Positions 36,512 through 43,987 of a DNA stretch of 64,000 bases are shown piece by piece (within the stretch, counting starts at the first letter, position 1; every line of letters starts with the position of its first letter). The translations under genes were made by a program, and so were the position numbers. The notes beneath the pieces were generated by a model. It searched no databases. It saw nothing but the letters and a program-made list of their open reading frames with translations, and was not told the origin of the DNA. Source of the stretch: Fibrobacter sp. (GTDB taxonomy: Bacteria; Fibrobacterota; Fibrobacteria; Fibrobacterales; Fibrobacteraceae). The DNA is taken from assembly GCA_017642335.1 (NCBI GenBank), contig JAGCPF010000025.1:62001-126000 (forward strand), in the 5' to 3' direction.

Positions 36512-37633
36512 ATGGAAATTCTGAACCAAAAACCCCTGGAATTGATCGACCAATTAATCGGTCATTTGAACCCTGACGAAAGAAAAACTTTGGTCAGGAA
36601 ACTTAACATGGGCATCACTTCCATTGACGATTTAATGAAATCCAACAGAATGGAGAAAGAACACGCCTGTGTAAAATGTGGGTGTTTGAACATTGTCAAA
36701 TATGGAAAGATTAGGCGTGTTCACACGAAAAAGGACAAAGACGGAAACATTATAGAACGCTTTTCTGTTGGAACGCACCAACGCTATAAATGCCGTGACT
36801 GTGGCTCTACTTTCGTTTCTACGGCTAAATCTGCTTTCTATCGTAGCCATCTAACCCCCGAACAGATTTCCGAGCTTATAAACAGCATTACATTCAGAAA
36901 ATCAATTAGGGACACGGCTTCTGAATGTTGTTTCACCACGAAAACTTCGTTCAGGTGGCGACACAAACTTCTTGATACTTTGACAATCCCCAATGAAAAG
37001 GTCGTTTTGGGTGGTATCCTAGAAGCCGACGAAACAGGGTTCAATCTCTCTTTCAAAGGCAATGTCTGGAACCACATTTGTTTTTATGGGATGACCGCTC
37101 CAGAACTTAGGACTTATTATCTCAAACACCCCGAGAAAACGCCTAGAGCATTAAACGAAATGGTCAATGTCTGTTGTGGTATCGACCACAACCATGAAGC
37201 GATAGCGAACCCCACGAACTTGGGTAAATGTCGAATTAAACACCTTGTCCAGACATTCGACAAACATATAGAACAGCGTTCCATTATGTGTTCGGATAGA
37301 AACAAGTCGTATGTGCCAATGTGTAACCAAATGAAGATAGCTCTGGTTCAATTCAAATCGGACGATTATTCCACCAAATCGGGCGACCTTTCCATCCAAC
37401 GAATAAACAATTATCACGCAAACATGAAAATGTGGTTTAAATTCTTCCGTGGCGTGGCGACCAAATACTTGAGAAATTACTTGTTATGGTTCAATTTCGT
37501 GTTATGGAGCAAGAAACTTGATTCCAACAGAAAGTTCTTCGAACATCTTTCCAATACCGTATTTTGCGAGAATGTAAAAGACATTCAGAAACGAGAAGCG
37601 ATCCCGTTCCCATACAGAAAGACATACATCTAG
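36512..37633 (+). CDS. IS1595-family (ISXO2-like) DDE transposase of the phage
   Basis: From the ATG at 36512 (AAAAAAGG upstream) the product is 373 residues. An alternative GTG at 36446 would add 22. An N-terminal zinc ribbon (CVKCGCLNI, then YKCRDCGSTF) is followed by the ISXO2-like catalytic domain: ILEADETGFNLSFKG (first Asp), IMCSDRNKSYVP (second Asp) and INNYHANMKMWF, then GVATKYLRNYLLWFNF. It is the only recombinase in the phage. The 8-bp target duplication and GG-ended inverted repeats at the phage ends fit this family. It is the natural candidate to integrate the whole phage genome. It has no in-frame CGG, so it can be made without recoding. Confidence 0.88.
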   Translation: MEILNQKPLELIDQLIGHLNPDERKTLVRKLNMGITSIDDLMKSNRMEKEHACVKCGCLNIVKYGKIRRVHTKKDKDGNIIERFSVGTHQRYKCRDCGSTFVSTAKSAFYRSHLTPEQISELINSITFRKSIRDTASECCFTTKTSFRWRHKLLDTLTIPNEKVVLGGILEADETGFNLSFKGNVWNHICFYGMTAPELRTYYLKHPEKTPRALNEMVNVCCGIDHNHEAIANPTNLGKCRIKHLVQTFDKHIEQRSIMCSDRNKSYVPMCNQMKIALVQFKSDDYSTKSGDLSIQRINNYHANMKMWFKFFRGVATKYLRNYLLWFNFVLWSKKLDSNRKFFEHLSNTVFCENVKDIQKREAIPFPYRKTYI

Positions 37634-37890
37634 CCATCCACAAGAAAAACGCCTTATAACGCTCCTTATGTGGGCTTATTTGGCATTCGGGGGAGCAGTG
37701 GGAAAATGGTAAGTCCAGAAATGGCACAAATCCAAACCAAGTTTTTATTTTCGCCTTGGGGGGTGTGGGGGGTGTTCAAAATAGGACTTTGTGGGCAGTA
37801 AACCACGCTAGAAGGGGATTTTTTAGGGCGTTCTATCTTTTATCCCAATGGTAAGTTTAGGGCTCGTAAATGCTCAAAAATCGCCCAGAT

Positions 37891-37977
37891 TTTTGACATA
37901 AGAATACAAATAATTTTAATTAATAATTAAGAGAGTTTCTTTTATAGAATAAAAGTATTTGTATCATAATGTCAAAA
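37891..37977. repeat. 22-bp imperfect inverted repeat around an AT-rich core
   Basis: Arms 37891-37912 and 37956-37977 are inverse of each other apart from about four mismatches. The 43-base core is nearly all A/T. Confidence 0.6.
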
Positions 37978-38086
37978 TTTCATTTTGACCCATTCACGAT
38001 TTTATAACTGCGTGTGGTTCATTCTCCAATTATAGCCCCAAAGGGCTTTTTCTGTCGCCATCTATGCGAATGGTCGCCCTGCGACC

Positions 38087-38111
38087 AAAAAGGGGCTTGT
38101 AGCCCCTTTTT
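38087..38111. terminator. Bidirectional terminator near the right phage end
   Basis: Perfect 11-bp arms (38087-38097, 38101-38111) with a 3-base loop, with A-run and T-run ends. Confidence 0.85.
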
Positions 38112-38227
38112 CGTTTGTTTATGATATATTGACCAATCAAACACACAAACGCCTTCTAATGCCCACGACTGTTGAAAGACTGTGTGTCGAAATGTGAACA
38201 AATGAATAGAGAACGACATCCCCCAGG

Positions 38228-38355
38228 GGGAAAGTAGGACTTTCGTGTTGTGGATAAGTCGATAGCTTTTCGGGGCTAAAAAGACGATTAAAAACGCCTT
38301 CTGTTTAAAATTTTAAACACTTGGGGCTACTTCAACACCAAAGTGCTACATCGCC
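38228..38355 (+). repeat. Right 128-bp terminal direct repeat of the phage
   Basis: Identical to 5907-6034 with no mismatch. Its right end is the outer phage boundary, followed directly by the TTACTTAA duplication. Confidence 0.95.
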
Positions 38356-38363
38356 TTACTTAA
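38356..38363 (+). repeat. Right 8-bp target-site duplication (TTACTTAA)
   Basis: Same 8 bases as 5899-5906. They directly follow the right 128-bp repeat and lie 12 bases before the cyclase-like start codon. Confidence 0.85.
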
Positions 38364-38375
38364 GAAGGAATAAAT

Positions 38376-39398
38376 ATGGAATTTGACAATTATTATGTAG
38401 CCTATTTTGATGTTTTAGGCTGTAAGTCCTATTTTGAAGGCGATGAAAAGGCTGCGTTGGATTTCCTGTATAAATTGAAAGGAATGATTGATTGCTCGCA
38501 AAGGACTGCTCAGGTAATAAATGCGTCAAGGACTCTGGATTATTTGCCTGAAATGAAAATCCATCACAAAATTTTTTCAGATAATGTGGCTCTGTATCTA
38601 AGGGTTACTGATTCTCCTTTAGAAATAATTCGTTTGCTGACATTTCTTCAAACAATTGCCGAACTCCAACGAATTATTCTGTTTAATTATGGTTTGCTTC
38701 TGCGTGGAGGAGTTTCGGTGGGCAAGTTGTATTCAGATGAGACGTTGATCATGGGCTCCGCCTTGATTGATGCGGTAAAACTTGAGGAAACGGGGGAATA
38801 TTCTAGAATTCTTATTGACGATTCAATAGACTATGCGGGTTCTGCCTTAATCAATAATCTTTTTCCGAATGGCATTATTACAAAAGAAGGCATGATGGCG
38901 TGGATTAATTCATTGGTATTCGGAGCTGTTGGAGATAAAAAGCCCTTCTTGAATTATTTGTCTGTTCCAGAAATACAAAAAATATATCCCGTTTTAAAAA
39001 ATGGTGATTTGACGGCGCTGGATTATTTGAAAAAGAATTCTCCAGACGAATATGAAAAATCCAAGATGGCGATATTGTCTGATACAAAAATGCAGGTGCA
39101 CGAAAACCTTAGCAAGCACCAAAAATTTTTACAGAACAGTATTCGAAAGTATTGCGGCTATGGCGATGTAAACAAGGACGATGTCAATTCAGTAACTTTA
39201 AAAAATAAGATTATGCGAAAGTATAAATGGCTGGCCGTTTTTCATAATTATATGTGTGGCTTGTATAAATTTGAAGATTGCCTTATTTTTGTCAAATACA
39301 CCTATGATCCAATAACATTGAATGATTACATGGAAATTCTTGATTCTTCTGAAAAGAGTGCTGGTGCTGATTCCTCATCTTCTAAAAAGGAAATGTAA
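38376..39398 (+). CDS. Class III nucleotidyl-cyclase-like protein (Pycsar-type candidate)
   Basis: The 340-residue protein has the class III cyclase plan: a first metal-binding Asp in AYFDVLG (about residues 9-15), a second in the IFSDNVALYL hairpin (about 68-77), LLRGGVSVGKLYSDE (about 108-122) and SALIDAVKLEETGEYSR, matching the GxxVNxAxRLE region. There is no membrane or sensor domain. Pycsar cyclases make cCMP or cUMP to trigger a toxic effector, and this gene's position in a defence island suggests that role. Ribosome site GAAGG lies upstream. A truncated homologue sits at 51201-51791. The phage insertion lies just 20 bases upstream of the ATG. Confidence 0.65.
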   Translation: MEFDNYYVAYFDVLGCKSYFEGDEKAALDFLYKLKGMIDCSQRTAQVINASRTLDYLPEMKIHHKIFSDNVALYLRVTDSPLEIIRLLTFLQTIAELQRIILFNYGLLLRGGVSVGKLYSDETLIMGSALIDAVKLEETGEYSRILIDDSIDYAGSALINNLFPNGIITKEGMMAWINSLVFGAVGDKKPFLNYLSVPEIQKIYPVLKNGDLTALDYLKKNSPDEYEKSKMAILSDTKMQVHENLSKHQKFLQNSIRKYCGYGDVNKDDVNSVTLKNKIMRKYKWLAVFHNYMCGLYKFEDCLIFVKYTYDPITLNDYMEILDSSEKSAGADSSSSKKEM

Positions 39399-39399
39399 A

Positions 39400-39766
39400 A
39401 TGGAAGAGATGTCTGTTGAATCCTTTAAGAAACTCTATTGGAAGAATTATACATCCATTGAAGAGGAATTTATTCTGACGGAAAAGTTTGTTGCGTTTGA
39501 TGAGTGTAATTACACTACGTATTCTTCTGCGTTTTTAAAACAACTTCTTGAAATAGGCAGTGAAATTGATATTCTTGCCAAGACCCTATGCTGTGTGGAA
39601 TCGAATCGAACAGATGTTTCCAATATAAATGACTATAGAGGCTGCATTTTGGAAAAGACTCCAGAATTTGAGCGCATTTGTGTTGTTTCCGATTCTTTAA
39701 GGGAAATTCCTTGGCAGAATTGGAGCTCGCAAAATCCCGACTGGTGGATTGCGTATAACAAGGTAA
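39400..39766 (+). pseudogene. Partner of the cyclase-like gene (HEPN-like?), cut by an IS3-type element
   Basis: The ATG at 39400 follows the cyclase stop by one base. The frame (LYWKNYTSIEEEFILTEKFV, FLKQLLEIGSEIDILAKTLC, then NPDWWIAYNKV) is helical and resembles HEPN-type defence proteins, in which WWxAYNKVKH is common. It is interrupted after AYNKV by the IS end at 39767. An open stretch after the IS (40544-40659, NTVKDVPNAMLDEESVNVHL onward to a TAG) may be its displaced 3' end. As it stands the gene makes a truncated product, so the cyclase has probably lost its downstream partner. Confidence 0.55.
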
Positions 39767-40543
39767 TGTCAGCTACCCATTTTTAGGACTGGTTTAAAGT
39801 ATACAAAATCACCCTGTTTTCATCAACCGATACTCCATTGGAGCGAGGTTGTTTAAGGAGTCGTGTCCTGAAAATGTAGGCGTCAAGAACAGCCCTTCGG
39901 TACGATCCGTTAAACCGTTCGATATAGCTGTTCTGTGTCGGACACCCGGGCTGCGTGTACAAAATTTTGATTCCGTTTCCATCGCACCAATCTTGAAATT
40001 CATGTGAAATGAATTCTGGTCCGGTGTCACGAGCGGATTCTTGACACGGGCTGGCAAGCATTTGCGCAACGGCTTTCGCTTGTTGAAATGAATCGCCTTG
40101 TAGACACGGTGGACCTTCTTGTGATTCCACGGATGTCCATCCTTGCGAATCAGCCTGAATATTTTCCAGAAGCCCTCGTTGGTGACCTCGGCCTTCTGCC
40201 GGATCGCAGCCTCGACCTCGGAATCGTCCTTGGTTGATTCGTAGTACCATTCGGCTCTAGAGTTTTTTTTCGATGACCTCGCGGAGAATCTCGTTGTCCA
40301 GGGCGAGCTTGGCGTACATCTTCTTGAGCTTGGCGTTTTCTTCTTCGAGTTCCTTCAGTTTCTTAAGCTGGCTGGCATCAAGTTCGTTTACGCTTTTGAC
40401 GATTTCCGATTCGGAATGAGTCAGTTTCTTCATGGCTGTTCCTTTGCTACCAAAGGTAGCATTTTGACGCAGGCGGAATTGCCTTTTGTCTAGTTATGAA
40501 CAGTCCTAATTATGGGGAAACTTATAAAAATGGGTAGCTGACA
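39767..40543 (-). mobile_element. Internally deleted IS3-type element (IS407-like)
   Basis: The ends are inverted repeats TGTCAGCTACCCATTTTTA (39767-39785 and reverse at 40525-40543). Inside, on the minus strand, are orfA (40257-40433) and remnants of the orfB integrase (HPWNHKKVH, then NSFHMNFKIG and RLMKTG frames) with a large internal deletion and frame changes. At 777 bases it is about 500 bases short of an autonomous copy and cannot make a full transposase. It disrupts the cyclase partner gene. Confidence 0.85.
40257..40433 (-). CDS. IS3-type OrfA, N-terminally truncated
   Basis: The 58-residue product (MKKLTHSESEIVKSVNELDA, then EEENAKLKKMYAKLALDNEI, ending REVIEKKL) keeps the leucine zipper end of an IS3-family OrfA but has lost most of the helix-turn-helix. 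The A8 tract near the stop is the usual -1 frameshift window for making OrfAB in this family. Not functional alone. Confidence 0.7.
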   Translation of the reverse strand: MKKLTHSESEIVKSVNELDASQLKKLKELEEENAKLKKMYAKLALDNEILREVIEKKL

Positions 40544-40656
40544 AATACTGTAAAGGACGTGCCTAACGCGATGTTGGATGAGGAGTCGGTGAATGTTCAT
40601 CTTCCAGAAAACCGCAGAGAATCTTGTATTATAAATGAAGAAGGAAGAGCGTTTGT

Positions 40657-42360
40657 TTAGAACTTGAATAGCTTTTCTTCCTGAGAAAGCTCAAGAATGA
40701 TGTTCTGGGTGCTATTTAATTCTGACGGGAGTTTGTCTTTTAAAATGGAAGCGATGTACTGAATATTGTCCCATTCGTTTGCCAATTTGCCGATTTTTTT
40801 GAGTTGGTTGTCGTGGACGAGTTCCTTCTTGTCGTTCAAGATGAAGTGCAGACAAGGAATGTTTTCTGAATCAGCGAATTGTATATACGCAAGTTCAAAA
40901 CAGGTGACTTCGCCGTGCTTTTTGCCTGTGCTAAAATTGGTGGAGAATGGGACGAATTTATAATACTGTTTTCCGTCTCTGTCCTTATTGATTTCAAAAC
41001 CGATTGCATATTGCTCGCGATATAACTCGTTGGAGGTCGACGAAAAATAGCGATTGAATTTGTCTATTTGCTTCTGAATGAGAGCCTTCTGGTCTGTAGA
41101 GAATAGGCTGCGGTCTATTTCATCTAATAGGCTTTGTTCTTCTGCAATAATGCTCTCGGATTCTTCGATTTGTTTAATCGATTGCTCAAGCGCTCCTTTG
41201 TCTCTGTATTTGTCATTTATTTCTGTTACGAGTTCGTTAATGGATTCGTAGGAGCCTGATTTTTTTACCAATTCTGAAAGCCTTTGCGCTTCTTTATTTG
41301 ATGATGCAATATCTTTTTTGATCCGATCGATGTCTTCGTCGATCTTGGGCATCTCGGATGCTATGAATGCAGCCTTCTTGTCTGCCATTTGATTGTGAAA
41401 GTTTAGAAGTTCACTGAAGCTTTTTTGGATGGTAGGGACAAGTCTTTTTGCCTGGTCATATATTGATGCCAGTAGTTTCTCGTCGATGTTTGATTTGCTC
41501 TTTTGTATGTCGTCGATGGCTTCTTGTATCAGGCTTTTTCGCAGCAACTTTTGGCTTAGTTCTGTTCCGTATTGTGTCAGGTGGAATTGAACCTCGTTAA
41601 GAGCCGCCAAGTCGGCTTCAAAATTTGGATTTAAGTCAAAAGATTCTTTTTGTTCTTTTAGTTTTTGAATGTCATTTTCGATAAGAGCAAGCTTGGAACT
41701 CAACATGCTTTTAGTTGCATTTTTTTCGAGTCGACGTTTATAATTACATTCTGTTTCTAGTTTTCGAGCGATTTCCTGACGGCGCTCTCCATCATCAAAA
41801 TTGCAACCGAATAGAAACAAGTGGAGCGATTCGTATTCGATATTCTTTGTGTACGGGTTCAGGGTTTTTAGAGCATTTTCAATTCTTGAGTCGTCTATAC
41901 GAATGTTGTGTGATATGACTTGTCTAAAAGAGGGCTTTGTGAATGATTTTCCAAAGAGTTTTTGACCTAGTACTTGTTCAAAATTATCGTTCGAAACATT
42001 TTCTCCATTGATCTGGCAAATTAAGTCCTTCCGCAATAGAAAATTGCGGCGGACCGTCACTTCTTTACTGTCGTTATCGAGTTTGTTTGCGCATGTCAAT
42101 GAAACGACAACTCTGGTTGATTCAAGGAATTTTTTGACTTCTTCGTTTACATTCTTGCTCTCTTTGTCGGTATAGATGTCCTTGGCGGAACCTCCAAGAC
42201 AATAGTCAATCAGTCGCAACACAGTTGTTTTGCCAACGTTGTTGCCGGTCTTTTCGTCCCTAAAGGGGGTGTTGTCGACAATCAAGTTGAGCCCCTTATG
42301 GAAATCAATTTGACGAATGATCCCTGTGTCGTTTTCAATCTTTAGCGATTTTAGGAACAT
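40657..42360 (-). CDS. ABC-three-component system ATPase (DUF2326-type, SMC-like)
   Basis: The 567-residue protein starts with an SMC/RecN-like ATP-binding half (Walker A variant GNNVGKTTVLRL, about residues 38-49) and has a long coiled coil (about 200-440). It ends with a DUF2326-type C-terminal region (CFELAYIQFADSENIPCLHF, then HFILNDKKELVHDN with the Walker B-like acidic positions). In ABC-3C systems such an ATPase works with a small middle component and an effector, both encoded just upstream here. The ATG overlaps the middle-component gene by 10 bases. Defence role by family knowledge. Confidence 0.82.
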   Translation of the reverse strand: MFLKSLKIENDTGIIRQIDFHKGLNLIVDNTPFRDEKTGNNVGKTTVLRLIDYCLGGSAKDIYTDKESKNVNEEVKKFLESTRVVVSLTCANKLDNDSKEVTVRRNFLLRKDLICQINGENVSNDNFEQVLGQKLFGKSFTKPSFRQVISHNIRIDDSRIENALKTLNPYTKNIEYESLHLFLFGCNFDDGERRQEIARKLETECNYKRRLEKNATKSMLSSKLALIENDIQKLKEQKESFDLNPNFEADLAALNEVQFHLTQYGTELSQKLLRKSLIQEAIDDIQKSKSNIDEKLLASIYDQAKRLVPTIQKSFSELLNFHNQMADKKAAFIASEMPKIDEDIDRIKKDIASSNKEAQRLSELVKKSGSYESINELVTEINDKYRDKGALEQSIKQIEESESIIAEEQSLLDEIDRSLFSTDQKALIQKQIDKFNRYFSSTSNELYREQYAIGFEINKDRDGKQYYKFVPFSTNFSTGKKHGEVTCFELAYIQFADSENIPCLHFILNDKKELVHDNQLKKIGKLANEWDNIQYIASILKDKLPSELNSTQNIILELSQEEKLFKF

Positions 42361-42575
42361 AGCGAAACAATCCCTTCGTTGACAAGTACTGCGTTAATCA
42401 GAAATAACCAATCAAGACATAGCAAAAACATAGAGTAGCTTAGAGTCTTTTTTTCTCTGACCTTGGCAAATAAATCAGCCAAACTTATGTGCTTGTTTTG
42501 CTGCACAATTTCGAGAACGATGCTTCCATTGTAATAAATGCAGTCTTCTGGGTGTATGTTGTCGGGTAAGAGCAT
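42351..42575 (-). CDS. ABC-three-component middle component (MC6-like)
   Basis: The 74-residue winged-helix-like protein begins MLLPDNIHPEDCIYYNGSIV and continues QQNKHISLADLFAKVREKKT, the form of ABC-3C middle component 6. It shares its first base with the last base of the SMEK gene and overlaps the ATPase start by 10 bases. It probably bridges the ATPase and the effector. Confidence 0.8.
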   Translation of the reverse strand: MLLPDNIHPEDCIYYNGSIVLEIVQQNKHISLADLFAKVREKKTLSYSMFLLCLDWLFLINAVLVNEGIVSLCS

Positions 42576-43549
42576 CAGTCTGGCCTCTCAAAAATTTTAC
42601 ACCTCATGAAGGCATCGACAAGGACGATGCTGATGTTGTACTCAAGCAGCTCTTTCGCGATTATCTCGCTGCAGTAAGAATCGCCATCAACATCCGCATA
42701 CACCTTTTCAAGCAATTTGTCGAAGAGTTCGTCGCCAGAGAAAGTTTCCTTTAACTTTTGGTATGTCTTTCCTAGGGAATGTAAGACCGCATTGCTTTTG
42801 TTCTGTCCTTCGGCATCGAATGTTGCGTAGATTTTTCCGACTTTTGACGAATAGGTCGCCATTTCGGTGATGCTGATCTTCCACCGTTTCAAACTGTTAA
42901 AGACAATTTTTTCTTCTATTTCGAAAGGTAACTGCGTCGTTGAAATGTTGCTTTGCTGCGAGTTCTCTGCTAGCTTGTTTATCACTTCTGTGATTAGCAG
43001 TGGGCGAATGGACATCTTTTCGACGAGTTCGTTTTGGCAAAAATCGTAGATGGACTCGATTTTGCTGATGTCGTCAATGTTTTTTATGATTGTCGCCAAA
43101 GAGTTTATGTCGTAGATGTCTTTTTGAGGATTAAAAGTGATGCCTTGTGGAACCCGGAAGTCCTTATTCCGCAAATTGGAAGCGTCTTTTGAAATAGACT
43201 GGTACTTGAATGAAAAACCTGCGAAGTCGCTAGTATTAATTTTTTGCAAGGAAGACTGAATTTTGGTAGCATCATTCCGGGAGGATACCTGAAAAAGGAC
43301 CTTGTTGACTGAATCGGTAAGATCTATGCCAGAAACGTTTGATTTTGTCACATTGGCGTTTGAAAGCTGTAAATCGAAAATTGTGTTCAGTAGGGCGCTG
43401 TAGAAAGTTTCTGCGTGAACATGAATGTCCAGCAGGTTTAAGTGACCACGAATTTCAACTTCGGTGGCCAGTGTGGCGAGCTTATGGATGATTGAACTTA
43501 TGTATTGATCCCGATTCACGTAAGGAAAAATAATAAATTGATTTGTCAC
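42575..43549 (-). CDS. SMEK-domain effector of the ABC-three-component system
   Basis: The 324-residue protein has the N-terminal SMEK domain: YISSIIHKLATLATEVEIRG, LDIHVHAETFYSALLNTIFD, then GIDLTDSVNKVLFQVSSRND and TKIQSSLQKI. The GIDL Asp and QVSS strand resemble a restriction-endonuclease-like fold. The C-terminal part (from about residue 180) is helical and unassigned. It is the first gene of the three-gene set, the usual effector position, and the start is close to the 127-bp repeat region. Confidence 0.78.
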   Translation of the reverse strand: MTNQFIIFPYVNRDQYISSIIHKLATLATEVEIRGHLNLLDIHVHAETFYSALLNTIFDLQLSNANVTKSNVSGIDLTDSVNKVLFQVSSRNDATKIQSSLQKINTSDFAGFSFKYQSISKDASNLRNKDFRVPQGITFNPQKDIYDINSLATIIKNIDDISKIESIYDFCQNELVEKMSIRPLLITEVINKLAENSQQSNISTTQLPFEIEEKIVFNSLKRWKISITEMATYSSKVGKIYATFDAEGQNKSNAVLHSLGKTYQKLKETFSGDELFDKLLEKVYADVDGDSYCSEIIAKELLEYNISIVLVDAFMRCKIFERPD

Positions 43550-43627
43550 TAACTGTCAAAAATGAAAATATATATGTTTTTTTTGCATCATGTATTGGGA
43601 CTCTTGTTGGTCACATTTTGCGTTAGG

Positions 43628-43754
43628 GATCGAAGCCCGAAGGGCCGGGAGGGCCGCTGGTGTCCCGCGTTCGGCCCTCTAGGTGGAAAAATTGCGGCGT
43701 GAGGCCGCAATTTTATGCCGCGAGAGCCCGCCCCTGCGCAGCAGGGAACGCCCG
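43628..43754 (+). repeat. 127-bp island repeat, copy A
   Basis: Same as 49283-49409 except for a few mismatches around 43667-43671. It contains an A/T-flanked hairpin AAATTGCGGC-GTGAG-GCCGCAATTT and GC-rich ends. The repeat brackets the KAP, OLD and YhcG genes. The role is unknown; it could be a REP-like element or terminator cassette. Confidence 0.8.
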
Positions 43755-43987
43755 CATGGTTCGGCACGGTCGAGTCTGGAATGGCTGCTCCGCTTTATCG
43801 GAATCATTAAACTTTTACATGAAATGTAAAAGAGGTGGCTGGGGGCTAATCTCCATATTGGAACGGGTGGCTTTTGCTTTTTTGGAGAAAAGTTAGTTTG
43901 GCTGTAGTAGGTCGTCACGTGCGCCTCATTTTTATATATATTACCAAAAGTGCTATAATATGTTGTTGTAATATCGGGAATGTCCAA

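Larger units (their letters stand above)
37634..38227. other. Right-end non-coding region of the phage with inverted repeat and hairpins
   Basis: No gene is seen here. It holds G-rich tracts (37754-37782), a long imperfect inverted repeat (37891-37977), and three hairpins close together: 38034-38047 (with T-run), 38072-38086 (GGTCGC-CCT-GCGACC) and 38087-38111 (GGGGCT-type with A and T runs). The hairpins probably end transposase transcription and block read-through. The AT-rich palindrome could be an origin or packaging signal. Confidence 0.45.
5907..38355. mobile_element. Integrated transposable P22-like podophage with 128-bp terminal direct repeats
   Basis: This 32.4 kb element carries a P22-like head and tail gene set (TerS, TerL, scaffold, coat, gp4-like, gp10-like, portal, tailspikes), an EcoRV-type R-M pair, a small-gene early region and an IS1595-type transposase (36512-37633). 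No integrase is present. Its two ends are identical 128-bp direct repeats, flanked by an 8-bp target duplication. Nearly all structural genes are on the minus strand. Fourteen of them contain one or two in-frame CGG codons at which a +1 shift is needed (17 sites). The element separates the cyclase-like gene at 38376 from its likely promoter. I infer that the transposase integrates the phage genome through the outer inverted ends of the repeats. Confidence 0.9.
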
